Both the position numbers and the translations under genes were made by a program. Of a stretch of 64,000 bases of DNA, positions 28,882 through 38,164 are shown piece by piece. Positions within the stretch are counted from its first letter, which is position 1; each line of letters opens with the position of its first letter. The stretch is from Microbacterium suwonense (GTDB lineage: Bacteria > Actinomycetota > Actinomycetes > Actinomycetales > Microbacteriaceae): positions 2,356,001-2,420,000 of the forward strand of contig NZ_AP027728.1 of assembly GCF_030296555.1 (NCBI RefSeq). Direction: 5' to 3'. The notes under the pieces were generated by a model. The model was not told where the DNA came from. It saw only the letters and a list, made by a program, of their open reading frames with translations, and made no database searches.

Positions 28882-31493
28882 GGGCAGCATCTCCCACCGT
28901 GTGGAGCGTTCTGCGTCGCGATCTCCGGCGACTCGCCCGCGTGAGCAAGGCGTGGATCATCATCATCGGCGTGATCGTCACGCCCTCGCTGTACGCCTGG
29001 TTCAACATCGTGGCGTTCTGGGACCCGTACTCGAGCACTCAGCACGTCAGCGTGGCCATCGTGAACCAGGACGCGGGGGCATCCTCCGAGCTGACCGGCC
29101 GCATCGATGTGGGCGGCGAGCTGGTCGATCAGCTCACGCAGAACGACGAGCTCGGCTGGGATTTCGTCGATGAGGACGAGGCGATGGATCTCGTGCGCAG
29201 CGGCCGCAGCTACGCCGCGATCATCATCCCGCAGGATTTCAGCCGCGACCTCATCAGCATCACCACCGGAACGCCCGTGCGCCCCGACCTGAAGTACTAC
29301 GTGAACGAGAAGGCGAGCGCGATCGCCCCGAAGATCACCGATGTGGGCGCCTCCACGCTCGACACGCAGATCAACAGCACGTTCGTCTCGGTGGTGTCGC
29401 AGGCTGTCACCGAACAGCTGAAGGATGCCGGCATCGACGTCGAGGACAGGCTCGGCGACGCGCGCGACAGCTCGGTCACCGCCCTCGACGACGCCGTCGC
29501 GGAGGTCGCATCCGCGCGCGGCCGCATCACCGAGCTGCAGAGCGGGCTGACGGATGCGCAGAACCGACTCGACAGCGCTGCCGGCACCCTGCGCACGGTG
29601 GACGGCACGCTCGGCAGGGTGCAGACCGCTGTCGCGCAGGCGCAAAGCCTCGCCGCCGAGGCGCAGCAGGAACTGCTCACCGTCACCGACAAGGTCACCT
29701 CCGCATACGTTTCGGCCACGACGCTCATTTCTGACGCGTCCGCGAAGATGAACGCCTCGATCTCGACGCTGTCGGCCGGCCTGCAGCAGGCGAATGTGGC
29801 GGTCGGCACCGCGATCGACGATCTGTCGGCCGTGGTCAAGGCGAACGGCACTGCGCTGGACCAGCTGCAGTCCGTGCTGGATCAGACCGACCCCGGCTCC
29901 GAGGCCGCGCAGCAGCTGCGCCAGGCCATCGACGACCTTCAGCAGCGCAATGCCGACGATCAGCAGGTGCTCGACGACCTGAAGGCGCTCAACGGCGACG
30001 TCACGAACACGATCGGCTCGGTCAAGACGGCGGGCGACAAGGTGAACGCCGCAAGCTCGCAGGCCGCGACCTCGGCAGGTGCGATCCGCGATGCGCTGGC
30101 GAAGAGCGTCCCCGACCTCAACAGCGCGATGTCGGCGCTGTCGGCCGGCGCCGACGGCTTCTCGGCGGCTCTCGACGCACAGCGCACCCAGATCACGCAG
30201 GCGCAGAACCTGCTGTCTGGCCTGAAGACCCAGCTTGTCTCGACCAGCACCGCGCTCGACGCGCTGGACGGCAACCTCGCGACCGCGGAGTCGGGCCTCG
30301 GCAGCGTGCGCACCGACGTGCTGGCGCTGAGCACGGCTGACATCTGGGAGCGTCTCGGCACGATCAGCGGGCTCGACCCCGAACAGATCGCGACCTTCAT
30401 GGCCGCACCCGTCGAGGTGCACGAGAACGCCCTGTTCCCGACCAAGACGTACGGCTCGGCGATGGCCGCGCTGTTCACGAACCTCACGCTGTGGATCGGC
30501 GCATTCGTACTGATGGTGATCTTCCGCCTGGAGGTCGACACCGAGGGTGTGGAGGGCATCTCGGTGCGGCAGGCCTACCTCGGCCGCTGGATGCTGTTCG
30601 CGGCGATCGGCGTGTGCCAGGCCGTGCTCGTCTCGGTGGGCAACCTGTTCATCGGGGTGCAGACGGTGAACGCCTTCGCTTTTGTGGGCACCAGCGTGCT
30701 GATCGGGCTGGCATACCTCAGCATCATCTACGCGCTCTCGGTGTGCTTCGGGTACGTGGGAAAGGGCCTGTGCATCCTGCTGGTGATCTTCCAGATCCCC
30801 GGGGCATCCGGCCTGTACCCGATCGAGATGATGCCGGACTTCTTCCGTGGGCTGTACCCGTTCCTGCCGTTCACCTACGGCATCGATGCGCTGCGCGAGA
30901 CCATCAGCGGCTTCTCCGACGGCGCCTGGTGGCGTGCCATGGGAACGCTCTCGATCTACGTCGTGCTGGCGTTCGCGCTCGGGCTGCTGCTGCGCCGCCG
31001 GCTGGGCAACTTCGCGCTGCTGTTCAACCGCGGGCTCGCCAAGTCCGAGCTGTTCGTCAACGAAGACGTGCAGATCACCGGGCGGCGCCGCACGCCCGAG
31101 ATCATCCGGGCGCTCACCGACGGCGACGGCTACCGCGCGCAGGTCGCCGAGCGCGCCCGCAGGTTCACCGAGCGGTACCCCACCAGGCTGCGACTCACGC
31201 TCATCGTCGGTGTGGCGGTGGTAGCTGTGATCGGCGTCGCCGCGTGGCTGCTGCCGGATGCCAAGGCGACCATGCTCGGCCTGTGGGCGCTGTGGTGCCT
31301 GATCCTGATCGCGCTCCTCGTCACGCTGGAGTACATCAGACAGAGCATCGAGCAGGCATCCGCACTGGGAGAGATGCCGGATGCCGCGCTGCGCCAGGCG
31401 CTGGTCGAGGACGACGCGACGCTTCGACAAGTTCCGCGACCCAGGGATGACCGCGACGACGAGGACGTCTGGGAAGGGCAGGGCCTGGCATGA
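28878..31493 (+). CDS. YhgE/Pip-domain membrane protein (EsaA/ABC-2-like), long version
   Basis: 871 aa. N-terminal helix WIIIIGVIVTPSLYAWFNIV and the YhgE/Pip N-domain (VAIVNQDAGASSELTGR, YAAIIIPQDFSRDLI, YYVNEKASAIAPKITDVGAS) are followed by about 300 residues of coiled-coil repeats and then an ABC-2-type membrane block with five to six helices (LTLWIGAFVLMVIFRLEV, GYVGKGLCILLVIFQIPGAS). An additional C-terminal pair of helices follows. Relatives include the phage-infection protein Pip and the type VII secretion component EsaA. Its function here (drug tolerance, surface export, phage receptor) is unknown. It is the second gene of a TetR-controlled trio. Confidence 0.88.
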   Translation: MRAASPTVWSVLRRDLRRLARVSKAWIIIIGVIVTPSLYAWFNIVAFWDPYSSTQHVSVAIVNQDAGASSELTGRIDVGGELVDQLTQNDELGWDFVDEDEAMDLVRSGRSYAAIIIPQDFSRDLISITTGTPVRPDLKYYVNEKASAIAPKITDVGASTLDTQINSTFVSVVSQAVTEQLKDAGIDVEDRLGDARDSSVTALDDAVAEVASARGRITELQSGLTDAQNRLDSAAGTLRTVDGTLGRVQTAVAQAQSLAAEAQQELLTVTDKVTSAYVSATTLISDASAKMNASISTLSAGLQQANVAVGTAIDDLSAVVKANGTALDQLQSVLDQTDPGSEAAQQLRQAIDDLQQRNADDQQVLDDLKALNGDVTNTIGSVKTAGDKVNAASSQAATSAGAIRDALAKSVPDLNSAMSALSAGADGFSAALDAQRTQITQAQNLLSGLKTQLVSTSTALDALDGNLATAESGLGSVRTDVLALSTADIWERLGTISGLDPEQIATFMAAPVEVHENALFPTKTYGSAMAALFTNLTLWIGAFVLMVIFRLEVDTEGVEGISVRQAYLGRWMLFAAIGVCQAVLVSVGNLFIGVQTVNAFAFVGTSVLIGLAYLSIIYALSVCFGYVGKGLCILLVIFQIPGASGLYPIEMMPDFFRGLYPFLPFTYGIDALRETISGFSDGAWWRAMGTLSIYVVLAFALGLLLRRRLGNFALLFNRGLAKSELFVNEDVQITGRRRTPEIIRALTDGDGYRAQVAERARRFTERYPTRLRLTLIVGVAVVAVIGVAAWLLPDAKATMLGLWALWCLILIALLVTLEYIRQSIEQASALGEMPDAALRQALVEDDATLRQVPRPRDDRDDEDVWEGQGLA

Positions 31494-33670
31494 GGAACAT
31501 CCTGCGGCTGCTCCGCTTCGATCTTCGCCGCGCCACGAGCAGCGTCATGGCGGTGATCGTGCTCTTCGGCCTGGTCGTGATCCCCTCGCTGTTCACGTGG
31601 TTCAACGTGATCGCCAGTTGGAACCCGTTCGACAACACGAAGAACCTGAAGGTCGCGGTCGCCAGCACCGACGAGGGGTATCAGAGCGACCTCGTGCCGA
31701 TCCGCCTGAACGTGGGCGAGCAGGTGCTCTCCACGCTGCGCGCGAACCACGACCTGGACTGGGTCTTCACCACCGAGGACGACGCGATCGACGGCACCCG
31801 CTCGGGCGACTACTACGCCGCGATCGTGCTGCCGCCCACCTTCAGCGAAGACATGATGACGTTCTACGCGAACGGCGCCGAGCGCACCCGCATCGACTAC
31901 TACACGAACGAGAAGAAGAACGCCCTGGCTCCGAAGATCACGGGCCAGGGTGCCGGCGAGGTCGCCACGACCATCAACGAGGCGTTCACATCGACACTCA
32001 GCGAGGCGGGCCTCGGCATCATCACGTCGCTGTCGACGTACCTCGACGATGCCGACACCCAGGTCGCGCTGTCGCGCCTGCAGGCGCACGTCGGCGAGGT
32101 TGCCGCGCAGCGGGCCGGGGCCTCCACCGCCGACATGTTCACCGCGCTGATCTCGTCGAGCCGTCCTCTGGTCGAGAGCGCCTCGGGTCTGGCATCCGCT
32201 TCCGGCGATGCCCTGCGCGACGCGACCGGCGCGCTGGGCGACGGCAAGCAGGCCGCGCAGTCACTGAAGCAGGTGCTCGCCTCGACCACGTCCGCGCTCG
32301 GGGACGCGCTCTCCGGCACGGTCGACAGCTATCAGGCGGTCGCCGACAGCGTCGATGACGTGTTCGCGTCGATGAACGCGCAGGCGACGAGCTCGGCCGA
32401 CTCGCTGCGGGCCCTCGCGACCCGGGTGCAGACGCAGGTCGATCAGCACCAGAGGCTGCGCGACGACCTGGTGAACACCGTGCGTCCGCTGCTTCCCGAG
32501 AACACGCTGGACGCGTTCGATGCGGCCGTGTCGCGAATCGACGCCGCGATCGCCCGCGAGCAGGCACTGCAGGATCGGCTGGCCGAGGGTGCGACGCAGA
32601 TCGCCGACGGCGATGCCGACAGCCAGGCCATGCACGCCGAGATCTCGCGGCTGATCGCGCAGGCGAAGGATGCCGTGCAGGACGCCCGCAGCGCGTACAC
32701 GGGCAGCCTGCAGCCCAAGCTCGACGCTCTTGCCGGCACGCTCGCCTCGATCGGACGCGACGTCGACCGGGTCGGCGGCGAGCTCTCCGCCGCCGCCAGG
32801 TCGCTCACCGGTTCAGGTTCGCTGGACGGCGCGCTGACGGATGCCGAGGGTCTGACCACCGGGATCTCGCAGTCGCTCACCGAGACCGCCGACCGCTTCG
32901 ACCAGCTGGACGCCGCGCTGACGACGGCCATCGACACAGGCGACCTGAGTGACCTGAACAAGGTGATCGGATCCGACCCGAAGTCCCTGGCCACCTTTCT
33001 GGCCGAACCGGTCGGTCTCACCCGGGTGCCGGTGTACTCGGTGGTCAGCTTCGGAGCGGCGATGACTCCGCTCTATACCGTGCTCGCGCTGTGGGTCGGC
33101 GCGCTGCTGGCGGCGGTCTCCATCCGCGTCGATCCGCCACAGGGCGAGGACTCACCGCTTCCGCCGCTCTCCCCCGCTGAGACGTACCTGGGCCGGTTCG
33201 GGATCTTCGCGATCGTCGGCTTCCTGCAGAGTTCGCTCGTGTGCCTGGGCAGCATCCTGTTCACGCAGGTGCAGCCGCAGCATCCGCTCCTGCTGTTGCT
33301 CGCAGGCTGGGTCAGCTCGCTGGTGTTCATGCTGATCGTCTACACGCTCGTGGTGACGTTCGGCAACGCGGGCAAGGCGCTGGCCGTGCTGCTGCTGGTG
33401 ATCCAGATCTCCGGCTCGGGCGGTGCCTACCCGCTGCAGGTGCTGCCGCAGTGGTTCCAGAACATCAGCCCCTTCCTGCCCGCCACGCACGCGGTGAACG
33501 CGATGCGCTCGGCGATCGCGGGCGTGTACCAAGGCGACTACTGGGTGTCGCTGGGCTGGCTGGCGCTGTTCGTCGCGCCCGCCCTGCTGCTGGGCCTGGC
33601 GCTGCGGCTGCCGTTCATCGGCAGCAATCAGCGGATGCTGCAGGCGCTGCACTCCACGAAGCTCATGTGA
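31490..33670 (+). CDS. YhgE/Pip-domain membrane protein, shorter paralogue
   Basis: 726 aa, same architecture as its neighbour: VMAVIVLFGLVVIPSLFTWF, AVASTDEGYQSDLVPIRLNV, YYAAIVLPPTFSEDMMTFYA and YYTNEKKNALAPKITGQGA, a long coiled coil, and a C-terminal ABC-2-like set of helices ending with LRLPFIG. The ATGA overlap with the longer paralogue suggests equimolar synthesis and possibly a heterodimer. It lacks the extra C-terminal helices of its partner. Confidence 0.88.
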   Translation: MRNILRLLRFDLRRATSSVMAVIVLFGLVVIPSLFTWFNVIASWNPFDNTKNLKVAVASTDEGYQSDLVPIRLNVGEQVLSTLRANHDLDWVFTTEDDAIDGTRSGDYYAAIVLPPTFSEDMMTFYANGAERTRIDYYTNEKKNALAPKITGQGAGEVATTINEAFTSTLSEAGLGIITSLSTYLDDADTQVALSRLQAHVGEVAAQRAGASTADMFTALISSSRPLVESASGLASASGDALRDATGALGDGKQAAQSLKQVLASTTSALGDALSGTVDSYQAVADSVDDVFASMNAQATSSADSLRALATRVQTQVDQHQRLRDDLVNTVRPLLPENTLDAFDAAVSRIDAAIAREQALQDRLAEGATQIADGDADSQAMHAEISRLIAQAKDAVQDARSAYTGSLQPKLDALAGTLASIGRDVDRVGGELSAAARSLTGSGSLDGALTDAEGLTTGISQSLTETADRFDQLDAALTTAIDTGDLSDLNKVIGSDPKSLATFLAEPVGLTRVPVYSVVSFGAAMTPLYTVLALWVGALLAAVSIRVDPPQGEDSPLPPLSPAETYLGRFGIFAIVGFLQSSLVCLGSILFTQVQPQHPLLLLLAGWVSSLVFMLIVYTLVVTFGNAGKALAVLLLVIQISGSGGAYPLQVLPQWFQNISPFLPATHAVNAMRSAIAGVYQGDYWVSLGWLALFVAPALLLGLALRLPFIGSNQRMLQALHSTKLM

Positions 33671-33826
33671 CGTCGGGCTGTTGACGCACGTTTCCGGCCC
33701 GGGTGCAGATATTCGCGCGCCCGACGGGCCGCGGAACGTCTGGATAGGATGCCGGGTGTGCGCCACCCGAAACGCGCACCCGGGCTCCGTGACACGGAGT
33801 CCCACGTTCTACCCCTGGGGATCCCG
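33671..33826. promoter_or_regulatory. promoter region of the penicillin acylase gene
   Basis: 156-bp gap. A TAGGAT -10-like hexamer at about 33744 would give a leader of about 70 nt. Near the gene a CTCCGTG/CGGAG stem could form (about 33785-33799). No gene. Confidence 0.35.
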
Positions 33827-36493
33827 ATGACGACAGAGACCACCACCGCACCCCGCCGATCGATCGCCGGACGGATCGGCCGCATCGCCTTCATGGTGGT
33901 CGCAGCCCTTCTCGTCATCGCGACGGCGGCGGCGTTCTTCCTGGTGTGGACCATCCAGCGCTCGTTCCCCCAGACCTCGGGGCAGGTCTCGCTGACGGGC
34001 CTGCGCAGCGACGTCACCGTGCAGCGCGACGACCTCGGCATCCCGACCATCACCGCCTCGTCCACCGACGACCTGTTCTTCGCGCAGGGATTCACGCACG
34101 CGCAGGATCGCTTCTTCGAGATGGACTTCCGCCGCCACGTGACCTCGGGTCGGGTGGCCGAGATGTTCGGCGAATCGCAGGTCGCCACGGACAAGTTCCT
34201 GCGCACCCTGGGCTGGCACAAGGTCGCCGAGCAGGAGGTCGAGGCGCTCGACGACACGACCCGCGGGTACTACGACGCCTATGCCGCAGGCGTGAATGCA
34301 TACCTCGCATCCCGCTCCGGCGCCGAGCTCTCCCTGGAGTATGCCGTTCTCGGCATACAGAACCCGGACTACGAGCCCGAGCCGTGGCAGCCGGCCGACT
34401 CCGTCGCCTGGCTGAAGGCGATGGCCTGGGATCTGCGCACGAACATCGGCGACGAGACCGACCGCGCGCTGCTCGCCGCCCGGCTGAACGAGGCCGGGGA
34501 GACGGATGCCGACACCCAGGCGCTCATCGAGAAGGTATACCCGGGGTATCCGTTCGACCGGAACCCGATGATCGTCCCGACCATTTCCGCAGTCGAGCCG
34601 CTGCCCACGGAGGACGAGACCGGCACCGCCCCGGCGTCCTTCTCCGGCCCCACGGAGTCCGATGCCACCGACACGCATACCACCGACGCTCTTGCCACGG
34701 TCCAGTGGCAGCATGCCGACAGCGTGATAGAAGCTGCGAGCATGCTGCTCGGTCCGGTCGGCGAGGGCATCGGCTCCAACTCGTGGGTGGTCTCGGGCGA
34801 TCTCACCGAGTCCGGCAAACCGCTGCTCGCGAACGACCCGCATCTCGGGGCCGCCCTGCCGAGCGTCTGGTACCAGATGCAGCTGAAGTGCGCCGACGTC
34901 AGTCAGACGTGCCCGTTCGATGTGGCCGGGTTCTCGTTCTCGGGGCTGCCCGGGATCGTGATCGGACACAACGCCGAGATCGCCTGGGGCTTCACGAACC
35001 TCACCACCGACGTCGCCGACCTGTACATCGAGAAGGTCGAGGGCGACCAGTACTGGCGAGATGGAGAGCTGCAGCCCCTCGACGTCGAGGAGGACGTCAT
35101 CAGGGTCGCCGGAGGCGATGACGTTCCGCTCACCATCCGCCGCACCGTGCACGGGCCGATCATCTCGGGGCTGACCGACGACTTCACGGCCATCGCCGAG
35201 GCACCCGCCGCCGAGGCCGGCGAGAGGGTGCTCTCCCTGACCGATGCTCCCGAGGTGCCCAGCGGTGATTTCGCGGTCAGCCTGCGCTGGACCGCGCTGG
35301 ATCCCGGCACCACGGCGAGCGCGATCTTCGCCCTCGACACGGCACGGAACTTCACGGACTTCCGCCGTGCGGCATCCCTGTTCGACGTTCCCGCGCAGAA
35401 CCTGATCTATGCCGACGCCGAGGGCAACATCGGGTACCAGGCGCCGGGTCGGCTGCCGATCCGCGGCGCGGGTGACGGCTGGCTGCCGCAGCCCGGCTGG
35501 GACAGCGCGTACGACTGGACCGGGTTCATCCCCTTCGACGATCTGCCGGTGTCGTACAACCCACCCGAGGACTACATCGTCACGGCGAACAACGCGATCG
35601 TCGGCGATGACTACGAGCACTTCCTCTCTCGAGACTGGGACTACGGCTATCGTGCCGCGCGCATCTCGCACCTGATCGAGCGCAGGTCGGCTGCCGGTCC
35701 ACTGACTGCGGAGGATCTGCGCGGCATCCAGATGGACGATGAGATGTGGATCGGCAAGCAGCTGGCCGTTGCGATGGATGGCGTGTCGGTCGACGGCACG
35801 GGCCCGCAGGCGGCCGTCGATCTGCTGCGCACCTGGGACGCCCAGAATCACGCGAACTCCCCTGCGGCGGCATATGCGAACGTGCTGTGGTCGAACCTGG
35901 TGCGCAACGTCTTCGTCGATCGCGACGTGGCGCTGCCGGTCGGTGATCAGGGCCGGCTGTTCACCGTCGTCGGGGCGATGCTCGATGATCCGTCGGACCC
36001 GTTGTGGACCAACGACCGGCTCGATGTGACCGGCAGGGACGGCATGCTCGCACTGTCGGCGAAGCAGGCCTATGACGAGCTGGCACAGCTGCAGGGCACC
36101 GATGTGAAGCGTTGGAACTGGGGCACGCTGCATGCACTGTCACTGACCAGCTCCACGCTCGGCTCATCGGGGATCGCACCGATCGAGATGCTGTTCAACC
36201 GCGGGCCGTACCCGGTCAGCGGCGGCTCCTCGGTCGTGAACGCCACCGGCTGGAAGGTCGGCGAGTCCTACGCGACCACGACCGTGCCGTCGATGCGGAT
36301 GGTGGTCGATCTCGACGACTTCGATGCGTCGACCTGGATCCACCTCACCGGTGCCAGCGGCCACGCGTTCAACAGGCACTACACCGACCAGACCGAGGAC
36401 TGGGCGAAGGGCGTGCAGCGTCCCTGGCCATTCACGAAGAAGGCCGTGGCGGCTGCCGCCGTCGACACCCTGGTGCTGACGCGTGCGGACTGA
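33827..36493 (+). CDS. membrane-anchored penicillin acylase family Ntn-hydrolase
   Basis: 888 aa precursor. A signal-anchor helix (IAFMVVAALLVIATAAAFFL) precedes the alpha subunit, which begins with VTVQRDDLGIPTITASSTDD and FFAQGFTHAQDRFFEMDFRR. The cleavage site is at GIG-SNSWVVSGDLTESGKPLL: Ser about residue 317 would be the N-terminal nucleophile of the beta subunit after autoprocessing. Downstream NDPHLGAALPSVWYQMQL and the beta-domain HGPIISG are typical. Family members cleave amide bonds of beta-lactams, N-acyl-homoserine lactones or other acylated amines; the natural substrate here is not known. Likely acts on the outer face of the membrane. Confidence 0.9.
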   Translation: MTTETTTAPRRSIAGRIGRIAFMVVAALLVIATAAAFFLVWTIQRSFPQTSGQVSLTGLRSDVTVQRDDLGIPTITASSTDDLFFAQGFTHAQDRFFEMDFRRHVTSGRVAEMFGESQVATDKFLRTLGWHKVAEQEVEALDDTTRGYYDAYAAGVNAYLASRSGAELSLEYAVLGIQNPDYEPEPWQPADSVAWLKAMAWDLRTNIGDETDRALLAARLNEAGETDADTQALIEKVYPGYPFDRNPMIVPTISAVEPLPTEDETGTAPASFSGPTESDATDTHTTDALATVQWQHADSVIEAASMLLGPVGEGIGSNSWVVSGDLTESGKPLLANDPHLGAALPSVWYQMQLKCADVSQTCPFDVAGFSFSGLPGIVIGHNAEIAWGFTNLTTDVADLYIEKVEGDQYWRDGELQPLDVEEDVIRVAGGDDVPLTIRRTVHGPIISGLTDDFTAIAEAPAAEAGERVLSLTDAPEVPSGDFAVSLRWTALDPGTTASAIFALDTARNFTDFRRAASLFDVPAQNLIYADAEGNIGYQAPGRLPIRGAGDGWLPQPGWDSAYDWTGFIPFDDLPVSYNPPEDYIVTANNAIVGDDYEHFLSRDWDYGYRAARISHLIERRSAAGPLTAEDLRGIQMDDEMWIGKQLAVAMDGVSVDGTGPQAAVDLLRTWDAQNHANSPAAAYANVLWSNLVRNVFVDRDVALPVGDQGRLFTVVGAMLDDPSDPLWTNDRLDVTGRDGMLALSAKQAYDELAQLQGTDVKRWNWGTLHALSLTSSTLGSSGIAPIEMLFNRGPYPVSGGSSVVNATGWKVGESYATTTVPSMRMVVDLDDFDASTWIHLTGASGHAFNRHYTDQTEDWAKGVQRPWPFTKKAVAAAAVDTLVLTRAD

Positions 36494-36513
36494 GCGGGGG
36501 CCTGCGAGATCCG

Positions 36514-37809
36514 TCAACGCGGGCGGGACACCCAGCCGCGCTCCAGGGCGTGGTCGCGGATGCTGGTCAGCATCCGCTCGATGAACTCTTGGTCGCCGAG
36601 CTGGGCCCGAGCGATCTCGGCGGATGCGTCGTAGGCGTCGACGATGTGCGACGTGATCTCGGTGGCGCGCTCGAACGCGTATGTCTCGTCCAACCTCAGG
36701 CGACGGGCACCGCGAGCGAGCGAAAGCGTCGTGATCCCAGTGGCGCGGTACTCGCCCTCGACGGACATCGCGAGCCTGGGGAACGCATCGCCGCGCACGG
36801 GGTAGGGCGCATGACTGCCGAGATCATAGAGCGGAGCCAGGGTCACACGGTCCCCCTCGAGCAGCAGAGAATAGTTCTTCGCGTGCGCGTCGGTGCCGAG
36901 TGCGGCCACGTTGAAGACGATCGCGTCGAAGAACCGCCGGGCGTTGTCGCGCGCGTCAGCGGCATCCGGGTTGGAACCCAGCAGCTGGGCGATCGTCGCG
37001 ATGCCTGGACCCCCATCAGCCTGATACTTCTTCTCGGGCGGGGTGGCCATCGCCTGGCAGAGGTCCTCCTGATGCAGCCGTCTCCAGCGTCCGCCGACGT
37101 CTCTTCGGTCGTATCTGACCGAGACGAAGGCATGATCTCCTCGTGTCGTCGTGGTGACGAAGTCGTCAGCGACGACGAGACCGAGATGCCGGGCCGCAGC
37201 CATGGTCATGAACTCATTGATGTGGTGATCGGAGTACGGCGGCACAGCCGGTTTCACGATGTGCGTGGTCGGCGTGGAATCACGCGGAACAGCCCAGTGC
37301 CCCGCGGCTGTGCGGAACAGGGCGACCTTCGGCTGCGCACCGGGCAGACTCCACCGCACGTTCGCGTTGTCTCGCCGACCCCAGGTGTCCTGATTCGCGA
37401 TGACATCGGCGATCAGGTCTGCGAAGTCATCCTCGTCGAGGACGTCCAGCTCCCCTGTTCGCACCGCCGCATCACCGCTCGCCTCGCCTTCGGGAAGGAT
37501 CTGCACGGCTCCCGCTGCATCCCGTCCCATGTGCGCGAGCAGGGCGAAGGTGTTGCGGGGCGATACTCCGAACTCGCGGGAGAGTTCTTCCAACCGGCCC
37601 GGGCTGTCGGGCAGCAGGCCCTGAAGGAACGCTCGCGTCGGCCTGTTCCTGTGCTCCGCTCGAGCGAGAGGCAGCGACAGCGACAGCGGCGTTGCTCCCC
37701 GCTGTCGACGGTAGGTGTCGTCGTATACGAACGTCAGGTTGCCCTGGGGCGCCTGGAACAGCGTCCCGATGCGCCGACCGTCGAGATACGTGGCGAGCTG
37801 CTCGGTCAC
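36514..37809 (-). CDS. hipA: HipA-like Ser/Thr kinase toxin
   Basis: 431 aa. HipA kinases phosphorylate translation factors or tRNA synthetases (GltX in E. coli) and halt growth. Visible: the N-terminal subdomain TEQLATYLDGRRIGTLFQ, RAFLQGLLPDSPGRLEEL, the ATP-binding LPGAQPKVALF and THIVKPAV, NEFMTMAAARHLGL, the catalytic loop FNVAALGTDAHAKNYSLLL with Asp in TDAH, and APLYDLGSH as the metal-binding site. The GTG at 37809 starts 4 nt after the hipB stop; an ATG at 37851 would lie inside hipB and is less likely. Transcribed with hipB from the operator region at 38045-38114. Confidence 0.9.
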   Translation of the reverse strand: MTEQLATYLDGRRIGTLFQAPQGNLTFVYDDTYRRQRGATPLSLSLPLARAEHRNRPTRAFLQGLLPDSPGRLEELSREFGVSPRNTFALLAHMGRDAAGAVQILPEGEASGDAAVRTGELDVLDEDDFADLIADVIANQDTWGRRDNANVRWSLPGAQPKVALFRTAAGHWAVPRDSTPTTHIVKPAVPPYSDHHINEFMTMAAARHLGLVVADDFVTTTTRGDHAFVSVRYDRRDVGGRWRRLHQEDLCQAMATPPEKKYQADGGPGIATIAQLLGSNPDAADARDNARRFFDAIVFNVAALGTDAHAKNYSLLLEGDRVTLAPLYDLGSHAPYPVRGDAFPRLAMSVEGEYRATGITTLSLARGARRLRLDETYAFERATEITSHIVDAYDASAEIARAQLGDQEFIERMLTSIRDHALERGWVSRPR

Positions 37810-37813
37810 GATC

Positions 37814-38035
37814 TCACGCAGCCTCGTCGCGCACGACCAGGTCGAGGCCAAGGACCCTGTAGACGCGCATCACCCGGGCGATCGTCACGTTCGGCGACCC
37901 CGTCTCGAAGCGTGCCAGCCAATCACGCGTCACGTCAGCGCGCTGGGCGAGCTCGGACTGGGTGAGGCCGATCTTGATGCGCTGCTCTGCCGCGACCGCG
38001 CCGAGGTCTGTGGTGTTGACGAGTCTGACATCCAT
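37814..38035 (-). CDS. hipB: HipB-like helix-turn-helix antitoxin
   Basis: 73 aa, an XRE-type helix-turn-helix: AEQRIKIGLTQSELAQRADV then TRDWLARFETGSPNVTI. It should bind the promoter as a dimer, neutralise HipA and repress the operon. Three equally spaced TGTGGG-N6-CCCACA-like sites lie directly upstream. The start at 38035 is followed by MDVRLVNTTDLGAV; GGAGGGG on the minus strand (complement of about 38039-38045) serves as ribosome binding site. Confidence 0.9.
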   Translation of the reverse strand: MDVRLVNTTDLGAVAAEQRIKIGLTQSELAQRADVTRDWLARFETGSPNVTIARVMRVYRVLGLDLVVRDEAA

Positions 38036-38044
38036 GGCCCCTCC

Positions 38045-38114
38045 TGTGGGATTTATCCCACTCTATACTCTGTGGGTTCTATCCCACAAGAGGCCTAATG
38101 GGATGGAACCCACA
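38045..38114. promoter_or_regulatory. three HipB-type operators at 26-bp spacing
   Basis: Site 1 TGTGGG-ATTTAT-CCCACT (38045-38062), site 2 TGTGGG-TTCTAT-CCCACA (38071-38088) and site 3 AATGGG-ATGGAA-CCCACA (38097-38114). Centre-to-centre distances are 26 and 26 bp, about two and a half helical turns. The array fills the gap between hipB and the divergent hydrolase, whose start is at 38165, so it could control both directions. Confidence 0.8.
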
Positions 38115-38164
38115 GCGATGTCGGTCCGGAGTGCGGTGTCAACGCCGCCCGGTACGGTGGAAGG

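Noticed and set aside
28665..31430. A 921-codon frame antisense to the long YhgE/Pip gene, and similar long antisense frames over 33809-36133 and 41868-45143
   Set aside because: They are mirror readings of strongly supported genes in GC-rich DNA, with Arg/Gly/His-rich nonsense composition.
36514..37851. HipA starting at the ATG at 37851
   Set aside because: It would add residues read from within hipB; the GTG at 37809 follows the hipB stop and begins at the conserved domain.
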